A DNA stretch of 64,000 nt, taken from positions 3,968,001-4,032,000 of the forward strand of contig NZ_JACCBN010000001.1 in assembly GCF_013409505.1 (NCBI RefSeq), in the 5' to 3' direction. Below are positions 40,882-50,990 of the stretch, piece by piece. The translations under genes were made by a program, and so were the position numbers. This DNA is from Actinomycetospora corticicola (GTDB lineage Bacteria; Actinomycetota; Actinomycetes; Mycobacteriales; Pseudonocardiaceae). Under the pieces are notes generated by a model, which saw only the letters and a list, made by a program, of their open reading frames with translations, was not told where the DNA came from and did not search any database. The first letter of the stretch is position 1, and each line of letters starts with the position of its first letter.

Positions 40882-41930
40882 GGCAGCCGCTCCGACAGCG
40901 CCGGGAGGTCGAAGGGGACGTGCGGCTCCGCCTGGTACCAGTAGGCGACCGACGACCAGTCGTCGCTGCGCCGGTTCGCGTGCCCGTGCTCGATCGTCAC
41001 GCGGATGCTCCGCTCGAACACGACCGGATCCTCGACGTGGAAGCGGTAGAGCGACACCGGGCCGCGCCAGTTCCGGCCGCCCGGCAACGTGACCCCGTGG
41101 TACGGCGCGGAGTACGACTGCGTCGGGCACCAGGCGGTGTTCACGTAGTCCTCGGTGCCCGTGCCGTGCAGGGTGGGCGGCCAGTCGCCGGGCTCCTGGT
41201 CGACGAAGATCATGTCGTCCCCCTCGCCGTACCAGTTCCAGCGACGCCGGCGCCGCGGCCGGACGTTGAGCACGCAGCCCACGTAGTGCCCGTGCCCCCG
41301 GGCCTCGAGGACCGTGTAGTTGCCGTCCCCCGTCAGGTTCGTGCCCCCGAACTGGTAGCGGGAGTTCAGCAGGCCCGGCCGCACGCCCCGGGTGCGCTCG
41401 CGGTGGAACTGCGCGTGGAACCGGCCGATGTCCGGGCCGACCTCGTCGAGCTCCTCGTGGTCGACGTAGAAGTAGACCCAGACCTCTCCGGGTGCCTCGT
41501 TCTGCACCTCGATGCGGGCGCCCGCGGCGAAGGGCATCGCGAACCAGCAGTTCAGCGCCCGCCCGTCCTGGGGGCTCATCTGCAGGGGCGCCGAGACGAA
41601 GTTGGTGGTGCGGCCGTGCCCGACGCCGAAGAAGTCGCCGAGGGGCACCGCCACGCTCGGGGACTCCTCCCCGTCCCACCACATGCGGATCGTCAGCCGC
41701 CGCAGCAGCTCCGCGCGCCGCCGTCGGGGGCCGTTCACGGTCATCCAGAGGTGGGTCACGACGCCGGCCCCGTCGACGTCGAGCAGCGTCACCGACTCCC
41801 CGGCGCGGACGTGGGCGCGGTCGTCGTTGCCTCCTGTGCGGTCCCAGCTCGAGGCCCGACGACGACGGGAGCGGCGCAGGCGGGGCAGGTCCCGGAGGCT
41901 CGAACCGTGCGCGCCGTAGGGGGCGGTCAT
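40878..41930 (-). CDS. DUF2961 / GH172 family glycoside hydrolase
   Basis: A 350-residue protein of the DUF2961 group, now glycoside hydrolase family 172. Recognisable features are LDVDGAGVVTHLWMTV near residue 50, VPLGDFFGVGHG near 95, RALNCWFAMPF, YFYVDHEELDE, the acidic TGTEDYVNTAWCPT near 265 and YRFHVEDPVVFERSIRVTIEHGHAN. Known members act on D-fructo- or D-arabinofuranosides, including mycobacterial D-arabinan. No signal peptide is seen, so it appears cytoplasmic. It overlaps the EVE gene by 4 nt and follows an exported-protein gene by 51 nt. In a host with a DprE2-like protein, arabinan turnover is one possible role. Confidence 0.82.
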   Translation of the reverse strand: MTAPYGAHGSSLRDLPRLRRSRRRRASSWDRTGGNDDRAHVRAGESVTLLDVDGAGVVTHLWMTVNGPRRRRAELLRRLTIRMWWDGEESPSVAVPLGDFFGVGHGRTTNFVSAPLQMSPQDGRALNCWFAMPFAAGARIEVQNEAPGEVWVYFYVDHEELDEVGPDIGRFHAQFHRERTRGVRPGLLNSRYQFGGTNLTGDGNYTVLEARGHGHYVGCVLNVRPRRRRRWNWYGEGDDMIFVDQEPGDWPPTLHGTGTEDYVNTAWCPTQSYSAPYHGVTLPGGRNWRGPVSLYRFHVEDPVVFERSIRVTIEHGHANRRSDDWSSVAYWYQAEPHVPFDLPALSERLP

Positions 41931-41981
41931 GGTCGTCCGGTTCCCGCCCGGGCGGCGGGGGAAGCGTGGGGTCTCGTCTCG

Positions 41982-42440
41982 TCAGCGGTGGCGCGGTGCG
42001 GCGTACGGGCGCGCGCCGGCCTGGACGTAGGGCGGCCGGCCGTGAGGCGGCTGGTCGTAGCCGTAGCCCACCGGCGGCGGGACGGTGACGATGCGGACGT
42101 CGGCGGGGGCGCGACGCTCGCGCTCCCGGTCGGCCGCACCGCCCCGCGCGAGGGCGTAAGCACCGCCGCCGGCGACGACGGCGATCCCGAGCCCTCCGAG
42201 CAGCAGCGGCAGCACCGAGCCGGAGTCGGAGCCCGACGTCGTGGTGGACGGGGTCGCGTGGGACGGGTGGTGCGTCCCCGACCCACCGGAGGGCGTCACC
42301 GGGTGGACCGGGGCCACGGGTGTGACGGGCGTCGTCGGGGTGACCGGCGGGGTGGCGGCCAGGGCCGTCCCGGCCCCGACCCCGGACAGGGAGACGACGG
42401 TGGCGGCGGCGAGGACGGCGGCACAGCGGCGGACGTTCAT
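41982..42440 (-). CDS. Exported Pro/Thr-rich protein with C-terminal membrane anchor
   Basis: A 152-residue protein. A cleavable-looking signal peptide spans about residues 1-29 (MNVRRCAAVLAAATVV, ending in ALA-A). A Pro/Thr/Val-rich linker of short PVTP-like repeats follows, then one membrane span near 76-95 and a cytoplasmic-type basic tail with RERERR and a Tyr/Pro-rich end. This looks like a cell-wall-spanning stalk protein of unknown job. ATG 42440 is the start. It lies upstream of the GH172 gene on the same strand and diverges from the tandem paralogues. Confidence 0.65.
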   Translation of the reverse strand: MNVRRCAAVLAAATVVSLSGVGAGTALAATPPVTPTTPVTPVAPVHPVTPSGGSGTHHPSHATPSTTTSGSDSGSVLPLLLGGLGIAVVAGGGAYALARGGAADRERERRAPADVRIVTVPPPVGYGYDQPPHGRPPYVQAGARPYAAPRHR

Positions 42441-42676
42441 GGTGGCTCCCGGAGGGTCTTCTGGATCGCGGGGAGCGTCCTGACCTGAGCGTTCTCCGTG
42501 CTGACGGGAGAAGCATGGCTCCGCGGCCGACCCGGCCGGGTCCTTCATCCGGACCCGACGTGGGGGGACCACGACGTCCCCCCGTCGAGGGACGGGACAC
42601 CGCGCGAGAAAGTCGGAACCGATCGGCGCCCGGCGCAGTCCAAGCCCCTGAGGACGGGACGAGCCGGGGAGGCGCG

Positions 42677-43324
42677 ATGGGTACGCGACGCAGGACGGGA
42701 CGGATCGCCGGAGGGACCGCGCACGACCGCACACCGGGGGCCACGGCCGTGCAGCTGCTGCCGCACCTGCTGCTGGGCGGGGACCTGGGACGGCCCCGGG
42801 TCGGGGACCGCCTCGAGGTGGCGCCCGCGATCTACGCGGGCGCGATCCACGCCGACGCGGCGCACCACGGAGTGGCGGGCACCGGGCACTGGTGGGTGGA
42901 CGAGTTCGGGTGCGTGGACGCCCGGGGGCGGCTCACCACCGTCGCGCTCGATCCCACGGGCGGGTGCACGTGCCGGATCGAGGTCCTCGACGCCGGGGGC
43001 TGGCTCGCCCCGGTGAACTGGGCGGCCACCCGCCCGCCGGAGGACGACGGGCCGGCGCACGTCGACGGGTCGCTGTACCTCGACCCGATGCTGGACGCGG
43101 GCACCGAGCACGGCGAGGCCGTCGCCCTGTGTCGCCGGCCCTTCCGGCTCACCGCGCTGCGGCGCTACCGGCGGACCGCCTCGGTCCCGGTGCGCCCGGT
43201 CCGGCTGGGGCGGTTCCCCGCACCGTCCGAGGTGTCCGACGACGCGGTGTACGTCGCCGACCTGGTGGCCGATCGGCCGTTCGCGTTCCCCGCGCCGGTC
43301 CTGCGCGACGAGGCCGACGCGTGA
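42677..43324 (+). CDS. Hypothetical protein, first of a tandem paralogue pair
   Basis: A 215-residue soluble protein with no family recognised. It shares with the next gene the segments T-VQLLPH near residue 24, a P-x-IYA turn near 49, a V-x-G-S-x-YLD motif near 133, FRL-A-RRYR near 160 and a DDxVxxxVADLV ending near 190. The remainder, including a Trp-rich WWVDEFG stretch, is its own. No signal peptide is apparent. ATG 42677 has GGGGAGG upstream. The second gene begins inside its stop codon (GTGA), so the products are probably made together. Confidence 0.7.
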   Translation: MGTRRRTGRIAGGTAHDRTPGATAVQLLPHLLLGGDLGRPRVGDRLEVAPAIYAGAIHADAAHHGVAGTGHWWVDEFGCVDARGRLTTVALDPTGGCTCRIEVLDAGGWLAPVNWAATRPPEDDGPAHVDGSLYLDPMLDAGTEHGEAVALCRRPFRLTALRRYRRTASVPVRPVRLGRFPAPSEVSDDAVYVADLVADRPFAFPAPVLRDEADA

Positions 43325-43938
43325 CCGCGGCCGCGCACCGCTGCGGGGGCTGGACCTCGCGGGCGGAGGTCCGGCGGCACGAGGTGACCACCGTGCAGCT
43401 GCTCCCCCACCACCTCCGCGCCGGGCAGCTGCCCCTCGCCGCGGTCGGGGAGGTCGTGCACGTCACGCCGATGATCTACGCGAGCGAGGTGGACGCGCTC
43501 CGCTGCCGGCCCGCCCGACTCTGGGACCTCGACCCGTACGGCACCGTGGTCGCCTGCGGGGTGCTGGGCGTGGACACCGTGCCGGCCCTCGACGGCGACG
43601 GCGTGGGTGACCTCGGCGTCCTGGTGGTCGGGGAGCGCTCCCTCCCGCTCAACTGCGCGGGGATGAGCACCGCGCCGGACCTCGGGGCGGGCCGCCCGGT
43701 GTACGTCGAGGGGTCGGTCTACCTCGACGTCGACGTCCGCGCCCACGCCGCGACCGACCGCGCGTTCCGTCTGCGGGCGGTGCGGCGCTACCGGCTCCGC
43801 CCGGGCGGCGCTCCGCCGCGCACCGAGCACCTCGACCGCATCCCGGGCGCGGAGGGGATCGACGACGACGTGTTCCTGCACGTCGCCGACCTCGTCGATC
43901 CGGCCGTGGACGCGGACGTGGCGGCGGCTCAGCCGTGA
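43321..43938 (+). CDS. Hypothetical protein, second of a tandem paralogue pair
   Basis: A 205-residue protein homologous to the product of the preceding gene over most of its length, as judged from the shared [42 protein letters not shown] and [12 protein letters not shown] segments. It has an additional [18 protein letters not shown] stretch. No enzyme motif or membrane span is recognised. GTG 43321 overlaps the previous stop by 4 nt. Its 3' end overlaps htpX by 10 nt on the opposite strand. A jelly-roll-like or beta-rich fold is plausible from the alternating pattern, but that is a guess. Confidence 0.68.
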   Translation: MTAAAHRCGGWTSRAEVRRHEVTTVQLLPHHLRAGQLPLAAVGEVVHVTPMIYASEVDALRCRPARLWDLDPYGTVVACGVLGVDTVPALDGDGVGDLGVLVVGERSLPLNCAGMSTAPDLGAGRPVYVEGSVYLDVDVRAHAATDRAFRLRAVRRYRLRPGGAPPRTEHLDRIPGAEGIDDDVFLHVADLVDPAVDADVAAAQP

Positions 43939-44759
43939 CGGGACATGGCCTGGAGGCGGGCGATCCGGTCCTCGATCGGCGGGTGGGTGGAGAACATCCG
44001 CGACAGACCCTCACCCGCCCGGAACGGGTTGGCGATCATCAGGTGGGACTGCGAGACGAGGCGCGGCTCGGGGGGCAGCGGTGCCGCCTGCGTGCCGTAC
44101 TCCAACTTGTGCAGGGCCGAGGCGAGCGCGAGCGGGTCGCCGGTGAGGTGGGCGCCGCTGGCGTCCGCCTGGTACTCCCGGGTGCGGCTCACGGCCATCT
44201 GCACGATGCCGGCCGCGACCGGCCCGACCAGGGCGAGCAGCATCGTCGCCAGGACGTTCCGGCTCCCGCCGAAGAGCTGCGCGCCGAGGGCGACGTAGGT
44301 GACCACGCTCGACAGCGCGCCCGCCACCGAGGAGATCAGGATGTCCCGGTTGTAGACGTGGGAGAGCTCGTGCCCGAGCACACCACGCAGTTCCCGCTCG
44401 TCGAGCAGCCGCAGGATCCCGGTGGTGGCGCAGACCGCGGCGTTGCGCGGGTTGCGCCCGGTGGCGAAGGCGTTGGGTGCCTCGGTCGGGCTGACGTAGA
44501 GCCGCGGCATCGGCTGGTGCGCTGCCGACGCCAGCTCCCGCACGATGCGGTACATCGCGGGCTGCTCGGCCTCCGTGACCGGCACGGCGTGCATCGCCCG
44601 GAGCGCCAGCCTGTCGGAGAAGAAGTACGAGTAGCCGTTGACGCCGAGCGCGACCAGCAGGGCGAGGAACAGCCCGCCCCGGCCGAACAGCGATCCGATC
44701 AGCAGGATGAACGCGCTCAGCGCTCCCAGGAGCAGGGCGGTCTTGAGCCCGTTGCGCAC
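43929..44759 (-). CDS. htpX: Zinc metalloprotease HtpX (M48B)
   Basis: A 276-residue membrane protease. Two membrane spans near residues 8-45 precede the zinc motif [14 protein letters not shown] (HExxH near 130). Two more spans lie near 140-185, and the third ligand region is in [16 protein letters not shown] near 198. It degrades misfolded membrane proteins together with FtsH-type quality control. The start is GTG 44759. It lies downstream of the thioesterase gene on the same strand; a similar htpX near a polyprenyl synthase gene is known in actinobacteria, and a polyprenyl synthase gene occurs about 8 kb away here. Confidence 0.93.
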   Translation of the reverse strand: MRNGLKTALLLGALSAFILLIGSLFGRGGLFLALLVALGVNGYSYFFSDRLALRAMHAVPVTEAEQPAMYRIVRELASAAHQPMPRLYVSPTEAPNAFATGRNPRNAAVCATTGILRLLDERELRGVLGHELSHVYNRDILISSVAGALSSVVTYVALGAQLFGGSRNVLATMLLALVGPVAAGIVQMAVSRTREYQADASGAHLTGDPLALASALHKLEYGTQAAPLPPEPRLVSQSHLMIANPFRAGEGLSRMFSTHPPIEDRIARLQAMSRHG

Positions 44760-44834
44760 CGTCGTCGCCTTTCGTTCCGATCCGGGAGGTCCTTCGCCCG
44801 GATCAACGAACGGGTGCGGGCGCGCGTTCCCGGG

Positions 44835-45410
44835 TCAGGCGCGGGCGGCCCGGATGCGCTCGGCCGGAACACCGAGGGCCTCGAGGTCCTCCGGGCGGCT
44901 GTTGCGCAGGAAGTGGTCCATCTCGACCTTGAGGAACAGTGCCGACGCGGTCCCGACGACGGGGCCGTCGGGGGCGTCGAGGTGGGCGCGCCCGCTGACG
45001 TACAGCTTGCGCCCGAGGCGGCCGTCGACCCGTCCGCGCAGCCACAGCGTGGAGCCGATCGGCATCGGCGCCCGGAAGTCGGTCTCCAGCCGGGCCGTGA
45101 CGCACGGGCGGGTGACGAGCGCGACCACCGAGCCGAGCACCTCGTCGAACGCCGCGGTGAGCAGCCCGCCGTGCAGCAGCCCGGGGGCGCCCTGCTGCTC
45201 CTCACGCAGCACCATGCGGCTGCTGATCGCCGCGGCGCCCGCCTCGTCGTCGGTCACCCAGGACTCCAGGCGCAGCCCGTGGGGCAGGTCGGCGCAGCCG
45301 AAGCACACCGCCGAGTGCACGGGGATGCGCTCGCCGACCGCGGGCGCCTTCTCGTGCCGCTCGGCGACCGTCGCCTCGGCGGGGAGTTCCAGGCTGGGGG
45401 ACGCGACCAT
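44835..45410 (-). CDS. PaaI/hotdog-fold thioesterase
   Basis: A 191-residue hot-dog thioesterase. The typical helix start LREEQQGAPGLLHGGLLTAAFDEVLG lies near residues 68-93, where the H-G-G and following acid line the active site, and VTARLETDFRAPMPIGSTL gives the central strand. It cleaves acyl-CoA or acyl-ACP thioesters. A C-F-G-C segment near residues 36-39 is notable and could bind a metal or form a disulfide. It diverges from the enoyl-CoA hydratase by 27 nt and lies upstream of htpX, so it may help release products from the nearby fatty-acid enzyme. Confidence 0.82.
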   Translation of the reverse strand: MVASPSLELPAEATVAERHEKAPAVGERIPVHSAVCFGCADLPHGLRLESWVTDDEAGAAAISSRMVLREEQQGAPGLLHGGLLTAAFDEVLGSVVALVTRPCVTARLETDFRAPMPIGSTLWLRGRVDGRLGRKLYVSGRAHLDAPDGPVVGTASALFLKVEMDHFLRNSRPEDLEALGVPAERIRAARA

Positions 45411-45437
45411 GAGCGCACGCTAACGGTCTTCGGCAGG

Positions 45438-46280
45438 ATGGCGGCCGTGGCAGACAACACCCCGGACGTCCTGCTCGAGCGGATCGCGCCGGAGGGCGCG
45501 CAGGAGGGCGGTGGACTCACCGCGCTGCTGACGCTGCGCGACCCGAAGCGGCGCAACGCGATGAGTCGGGCCCTCTCCGACGCGCTCCTCGCGGTCCTCG
45601 ACGAGGTGGAGGCCGACGAGCGGGTGCACGCCGTCGTCGTCACCGGCGCGGCCGACCGCGGCCCCGCGTTCTGCGCCGGCGGGGACCTCGACGAACTCGC
45701 CGCGGTGGGTGCGACGACGGGCCAGGACGGCGAGGACGCGATCCGGGGGGTCTACGCGGGCTTCCTGCGGCTCGCGGCGTGCCCGCTGCCCACCATCGCC
45801 GCCGTCGACGGGCCGGCGGTCGGCGCCGGCATCAACATGGCCCTCGCCGCCGACATCCGGCTCGCCGGGGACACCGCGCGCTTCGAGCCCGGCTTCCTGC
45901 GCCTGGGGATCCACCCCGGCGGCGGCATGACCTGGATGACACAGCGCCTGGTGGGGCAGCAGACCACCATCGCGATGCTGCTCGGCGGCGAGGCGATGGA
46001 CGCGGCCGCCGCCGAACGGGCCGGGCTCGTGCTGCGGCGGGTCCCCGGCGAGGTGCCCGAGCAGGGGCACTCGCCCGTCGTCGTGGAGGCGCTGCGGATG
46101 GCGGCGTTCTCCGCCCGGGCCCCGCGGGACCTCGTCACCACGACGAAGGCGTCGATCCGCACCACCTCGGCGCTCACCGACCACGCCGAGGCCGTCACCG
46201 TGGAGGTCGGTCCGCAGCTCACCTCGCTGCGCTCCCCGGCGTTCGAGGAGGGCCTCGACCGGCTGCGGAAACGGTCCTGA
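45438..46280 (+). CDS. Enoyl-CoA hydratase/isomerase family protein
   Basis: A 280-residue crotonase. The CoA-binding and oxyanion elements are FCAGGDLDEL near residue 78 and IAAVDGPAVGAGINMALAADIRLA near 117. The usual hydratase Glu position reads FEPGFLRLGIHPGGGMTWM near 153, so the acid pair is not the canonical one and the reaction could be hydration, isomerisation or C-C cleavage. The start may be ATG 45438 or GTG 45447. It diverges from the thioesterase and ends 134 nt before korA. Confidence 0.82.
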   Translation: MAAVADNTPDVLLERIAPEGAQEGGGLTALLTLRDPKRRNAMSRALSDALLAVLDEVEADERVHAVVVTGAADRGPAFCAGGDLDELAAVGATTGQDGEDAIRGVYAGFLRLAACPLPTIAAVDGPAVGAGINMALAADIRLAGDTARFEPGFLRLGIHPGGGMTWMTQRLVGQQTTIAMLLGGEAMDAAAAERAGLVLRRVPGEVPEQGHSPVVVEALRMAAFSARAPRDLVTTTKASIRTTSALTDHAEAVTVEVGPQLTSLRSPAFEEGLDRLRKRS

Positions 46281-46414
46281 CGGCACTTGTTCGGTCCAGC
46301 CGTTGTGACTCGTGACGAACCGGGCCACTGCGGCGATCACCACAGGGTTAGCGTGGATGTTTGACGTGGTGACGTCGCGCGCCACGACGGACGAGGAAGG
46401 ACACCGATCGCTCG
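46281..46414 (+). promoter_or_regulatory. Promoter region of korAB
   Basis: TTAGCGT (46348-46354) resembles a -10 box, giving a leader of about 55 nt that ends in GAGGAAGGACACC before ATG 46415. A TTGTGACTCGTGACGAA stretch upstream has partial symmetry. Assignment is tentative. Confidence 0.35.
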
Positions 46415-48333
<1,919 letters not shown>

Positions 48334-48337
<4 letters not shown>

Positions 48338-49428
48338 CCGCCGTGGACCTGCCCACCCCCCAGCTCGGGGGCCTGGACCTCGTTCCCACCACTGACGCCC
48401 CGCAGAAGGCGAAGGACTACACCTCCGACCAGGAGGTGCGCTGGTGCCCGGGCTGCGGCGACTACGCCGTGCTCGCCTCCGTGCGGTCCTTCCTGCCCGA
48501 GCTCGGCCTCAAGCGCGAGAACATCGTGTTCGTGTCCGGGATCGGCTGCTCGAGCCGGTTCCCGTACTACCTCGACACCTACGGGATGCACTCGATCCAC
48601 GGCCGTGCGCCGGCGATCGCGACCGGCCTCGCGGTGTCGCGACCGGACCTGTCGGTGTGGGTCGTGACCGGTGACGGCGACGCGCTCTCGATCGGTGGCA
48701 ACCACCTGATCCACGCGCTGCGCCGCAACATGAACATCACGATCCTGCTGTTCAACAACCGGATCTACGGGCTGACCAAGGGCCAGTACTCGCCGACCTC
48801 CGAGGTCGGCAAGGTCACCAAGTCCACCCCCATGGGCTCGGTCGACGCGCCGTTCAACCCGGTCTCGCTCGCCCTGGGCGCCGAGGCCACGTTCGTGGGG
48901 CGCGCCCTGGACTCCGACCGCAAGGGCCTCACCGAGGTGCTGCGCCAGGCCGCCGCCCACCGTGGTGCGTCGCTGGTCGAGATCTTCCAGGACTGCCCGA
49001 TCTTCAACGACGGGTCGTTCGACGTGCTCCGCAAGGGCGACGACGTCGCCCAGCGCCTCATCCCGCTGGTCGACGGCGAGCCGATCCGGTTCGGCAACGA
49101 CGGCGAGTACGGCGTCGTCCGCTCGGAGTCGGGCGGGCTGAAGGTCGTCCCGGTCGCCGAGGTGGGCGAGGACGCCCTCGTCGTCCACCACGCCGGCGAG
49201 CAGGACCCGACGCAGGCGTTCGCGCTCTCGCGCCTGTCCGACCAGGACCTCACCCACACCGTCACGGGCATCTTCCGCAAGGTGGACCGCCCGACCTACG
49301 ACGACGGGGCCCGGGCCCAGGTGAAGGCCGCCACCGAGCAGGCCGAGCAGCGGGGCGACAACCTGCAGGCCCTGCTCAAGGGCAAGGACACGTGGGCCGT
49401 CATGCCCACGCCGGAGCAGGAGGCGTAA
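48334..49428 (+). CDS. korB: 2-oxoglutarate:ferredoxin oxidoreductase, beta subunit
   Basis: A 364-residue thiamine-diphosphate-binding subunit. The iron-sulfur-type CPGCGDYAVL segment lies near residue 37, the TPP motif VVTGDGDALSIGGNHLIH near 105 continues into LLFNNRIYGLTKGQYSPTS, and LVEIFQDCPIFNDG follows near 210. It completes the KorAB enzyme. The mature frame starts at ATG 48334; the much longer open frame upstream overlaps korA out of phase. A strong hairpin follows the stop and ends the operon. Confidence 0.94.
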
Positions 49429-49442
49429 GTCTCTTCCCGACG

Positions 49443-49475
49443 ACGAGGCCGGTCCCCTTCCGGGGCCGGCCTCGT
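49443..49475 (+). terminator. Terminator hairpin after korB
   Basis: ACGAGGCCGG near 49443 pairs with CCGGCCTCGT near 49466-49475, with CCCC/GGGG continuing toward a short loop and one bulged base. It begins 15 nt after the korB stop. Confidence 0.75.
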
Positions 49476-49497
49476 GTCGTCTCCGGGTCCGTTCCGG

Positions 49498-49556
49498 GCG
49501 AGGTCCACGCCATGCAGGGCCGGGCACCCCGGGACCTGCCCCACGTCACCCTCGCG
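49498..49556 (+). repeat. Quasi-palindromic dispersed repeat, copy 1 (+ orientation)
   Basis: A 59-nt unit starting gcgaggtccacgccatgcag and ending acctgccccacgtcaccctc plus gcg. Its two halves are imperfect reverse complements (GAGG-TCAC-GCAGG against CCTGC-GTCA-CCTC), so it can form a long hairpin. It is followed 24 nt later by copy 2. Confidence 0.8.
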
Positions 49557-49580
49557 ACCGCGCGACCCGCTCCCCCGACC

Positions 49581-49639
49581 GCGAGGTCCACACCATGCAG
49601 GGCCGGGCGCCCCGGAACCTGCCCTATGGACGTCTCGCG
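49581..49639 (+). repeat. Quasi-palindromic dispersed repeat, copy 2 (+ orientation), overlapping the patatin 3' end
   Basis: A 59-nt unit that closely matches copy 1 in its first ~40 nt. The patatin stop codon (49624-49626) and the codons just before it lie inside this copy, on the opposite strand. Confidence 0.8.
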
Positions 49640-50556
49640 CGGGAGGTGTCGGCGCCGAGCGCGTCCAGCGCGACCGCGCGGCCCACCTCGACGGCGTCGC
49701 GCAGGACGGTCTCGTCGGTCTCGCGCTGGCCGACGTCACGGCTGCCGGCCGGCGGGCGCAGCGCGTGCACCGTGTCCGCGCAGCGGCCGAGCAGGTCCTC
49801 CTCGTCGGCCAGCTGCCGCTCGTACCGGTCCCGCCAGGCCGCAGCGGCGCCCGGCGTGCCGAGGCGCAGGACCAGCCGTGCCAGCAGGTCCCCGGAGCGC
49901 CAGGGCGGGCGCACCGGGTCGTCCGCGCGGCGGGTGCGCAGCAGGAGCACGTGCGTCATGCCCTGGGCCAGCGGGGTCCGGTACGGGAGCGTCTCGGCGA
50001 GCGCGGCGTCGAGGAACCGCCGTCCCGCGAGCTCCACGGGCGGGCCGCCGAGGATCGGCAGGTGCGTGGACGCGCGGACGGCGGCCCGCAGCGAGGCGTC
50101 GTCGTGCACGAACGGGAGCAGGTCGACCGAGGCGCCGGTGTCGGCGTCGGTCGCCATGGGGTGCAGCGGGACCTCCGACGACCGCACCGCCGACCAGTCC
50201 AACGGCACCACGTCGCGGTACAGCTCGTCGGTCACCCACCGGATGTCCACCAGCGGGCGGCCCCGCAGCATCCGCGCGATCCCGGTGACCCGTCGCATCA
50301 CACCTGGCCGGTACCAGGCCGGGATGCCGCGCGCGGTGTCACCGGCGACGAACCAGGCCCCGTTGATCGTTCCCGCCGACGCGCCGTACACCGCGTCGAA
50401 GGCCCCGGAGAGGCCCGCCTCCGCCAGGCCGAGCGCCATCCCGCCCGACAGCGTCGCCCGCGACCCACCGCCCTCGATCGCGAGCGCGACCCGGTGCCCG
50501 TCGTCGCGATCGCCCCGCTCACGGCGGGCCCGCAGGATCTCGATCACCGGGTGCAC
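49624..50556 (-). CDS. Patatin-like phospholipase
   Basis: A patatin-type lipid acyl hydrolase of about 310 residues from GTG 50556. The oxyanion loop is VALAIEGGGSRATLSGG. The nucleophile serine is in the GASAGTING elbow, and the catalytic Asp is probably in RRFLDAALAE. The open frame reaches ATG 50646, but those extra ~30 codons are largely repeat copy 3 and may not be translated. The stop lies within repeat copy 2 at the other end. Family members hydrolyse phospholipids or other acyl esters. The gene is bracketed by repeat arrays in opposite orientations, which is unusual for an ordinary chromosomal gene. The start remains uncertain. Confidence 0.8.
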   Translation of the reverse strand: MHPVIEILRARRERGDRDDGHRVALAIEGGGSRATLSGGMALGLAEAGLSGAFDAVYGASAGTINGAWFVAGDTARGIPAWYRPGVMRRVTGIARMLRGRPLVDIRWVTDELYRDVVPLDWSAVRSSEVPLHPMATDADTGASVDLLPFVHDDASLRAAVRASTHLPILGGPPVELAGRRFLDAALAETLPYRTPLAQGMTHVLLLRTRRADDPVRPPWRSGDLLARLVLRLGTPGAAAAWRDRYERQLADEEDLLGRCADTVHALRPPAGSRDVGQRETDETVLRDAVEVGRAVALDALGADTSRARRP

Positions 50557-50603
50557 GGGGTCATGTTCGTCCGTCCCCGGCCCCCGGATCGACCGCGGAA
50601 CCC

Positions 50604-50661
50604 CGAGGGTCACGTGGGGCAGGTCCCAGGACGTCCGGACCTGCATGATGTGAACCTCGCG
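50604..50661 (-). repeat. Quasi-palindromic dispersed repeat, copy 3 (- orientation)
   Basis: A 58-nt unit. Read on the minus strand it matches copies 1 and 2 (CGCGAGGTTCACATCATGCAG at the start), so it is inverted relative to them. Its ATG (50644-50646) would be the most upstream start of the patatin frame. Confidence 0.8.
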
Positions 50662-50685
50662 GAAGGGCTAACAGAGCCTGGCGTT

Positions 50686-50746
50686 CGCGAGGGTCACACG
50701 GGGCAGGCCCCAGGACGCCCGGACCTGCCTGATGTGATCCTCGGCG
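50686..50746 (-). repeat. Quasi-palindromic dispersed repeat, copy 4 (- orientation)
   Basis: Closely similar to copy 3 (cgagggtcac, ggggcagg, ccaggacg, ccggacctgc and tgatgtga blocks), 24 nt away from it. Confidence 0.8.
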
Positions 50747-50767
50747 AGGGGTAGCACGACCGTCGCC

Positions 50768-50827
50768 CGCGAGAGTCACAAGAGGCAGGCCGAGCGGCCC
50801 ACGGACCTGCCTGAGGTGAACCTCGCG
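50768..50827 (-). repeat. Quasi-palindromic dispersed repeat, copy 5 (- orientation)
   Basis: A more diverged copy that retains gcgagagtcac, ggcagg, ggacctgcctgaggtgaacctcgcg. The loop region differs from copies 3 and 4 while the stem parts are kept. Confidence 0.75.
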
Positions 50828-50852
50828 CACGAGACGGCACGACCGCTGCCGG

Positions 50853-50910
50853 CGAAGGTGACACGGGGCAGGTCGTCGGGCCCGCGCGCCTGCCTGACGT
50901 GAACCTCGGG
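50853..50910 (-). repeat. Quasi-palindromic dispersed repeat, copy 6 (- orientation)
   Basis: Retains cgaaggtgacacggggcagg at one end and cctgcctgacgtgaacctcg at the other, with a changed centre. A further partial match (cctgcacctgccaccctctcgcg) lies at about 50923-50945. The 344 nt between the patatin frame and RarD hold only these repeats. Confidence 0.75.
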
Positions 50911-50990
50911 AGGAGGGGCGCCCCTGCACCTGCCACCCTCTCGCGAATAGCAGGTGCGTAGCGCACGTATCGCGTGATGGGCTCGACGTC

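Noticed and set aside
50604-50910. CRISPR array
   Set aside because: Units differ from one another, are quasi-palindromic throughout, have short related spacers, flip orientation around a gene, and no cas genes are present.
49498-50910. Insertion sequence or composite transposon around the patatin gene
   Set aside because: No transposase, no clear target duplication and no long terminal inverted repeats; the repeats are short hairpin units, so they are reported only as a repeat family.
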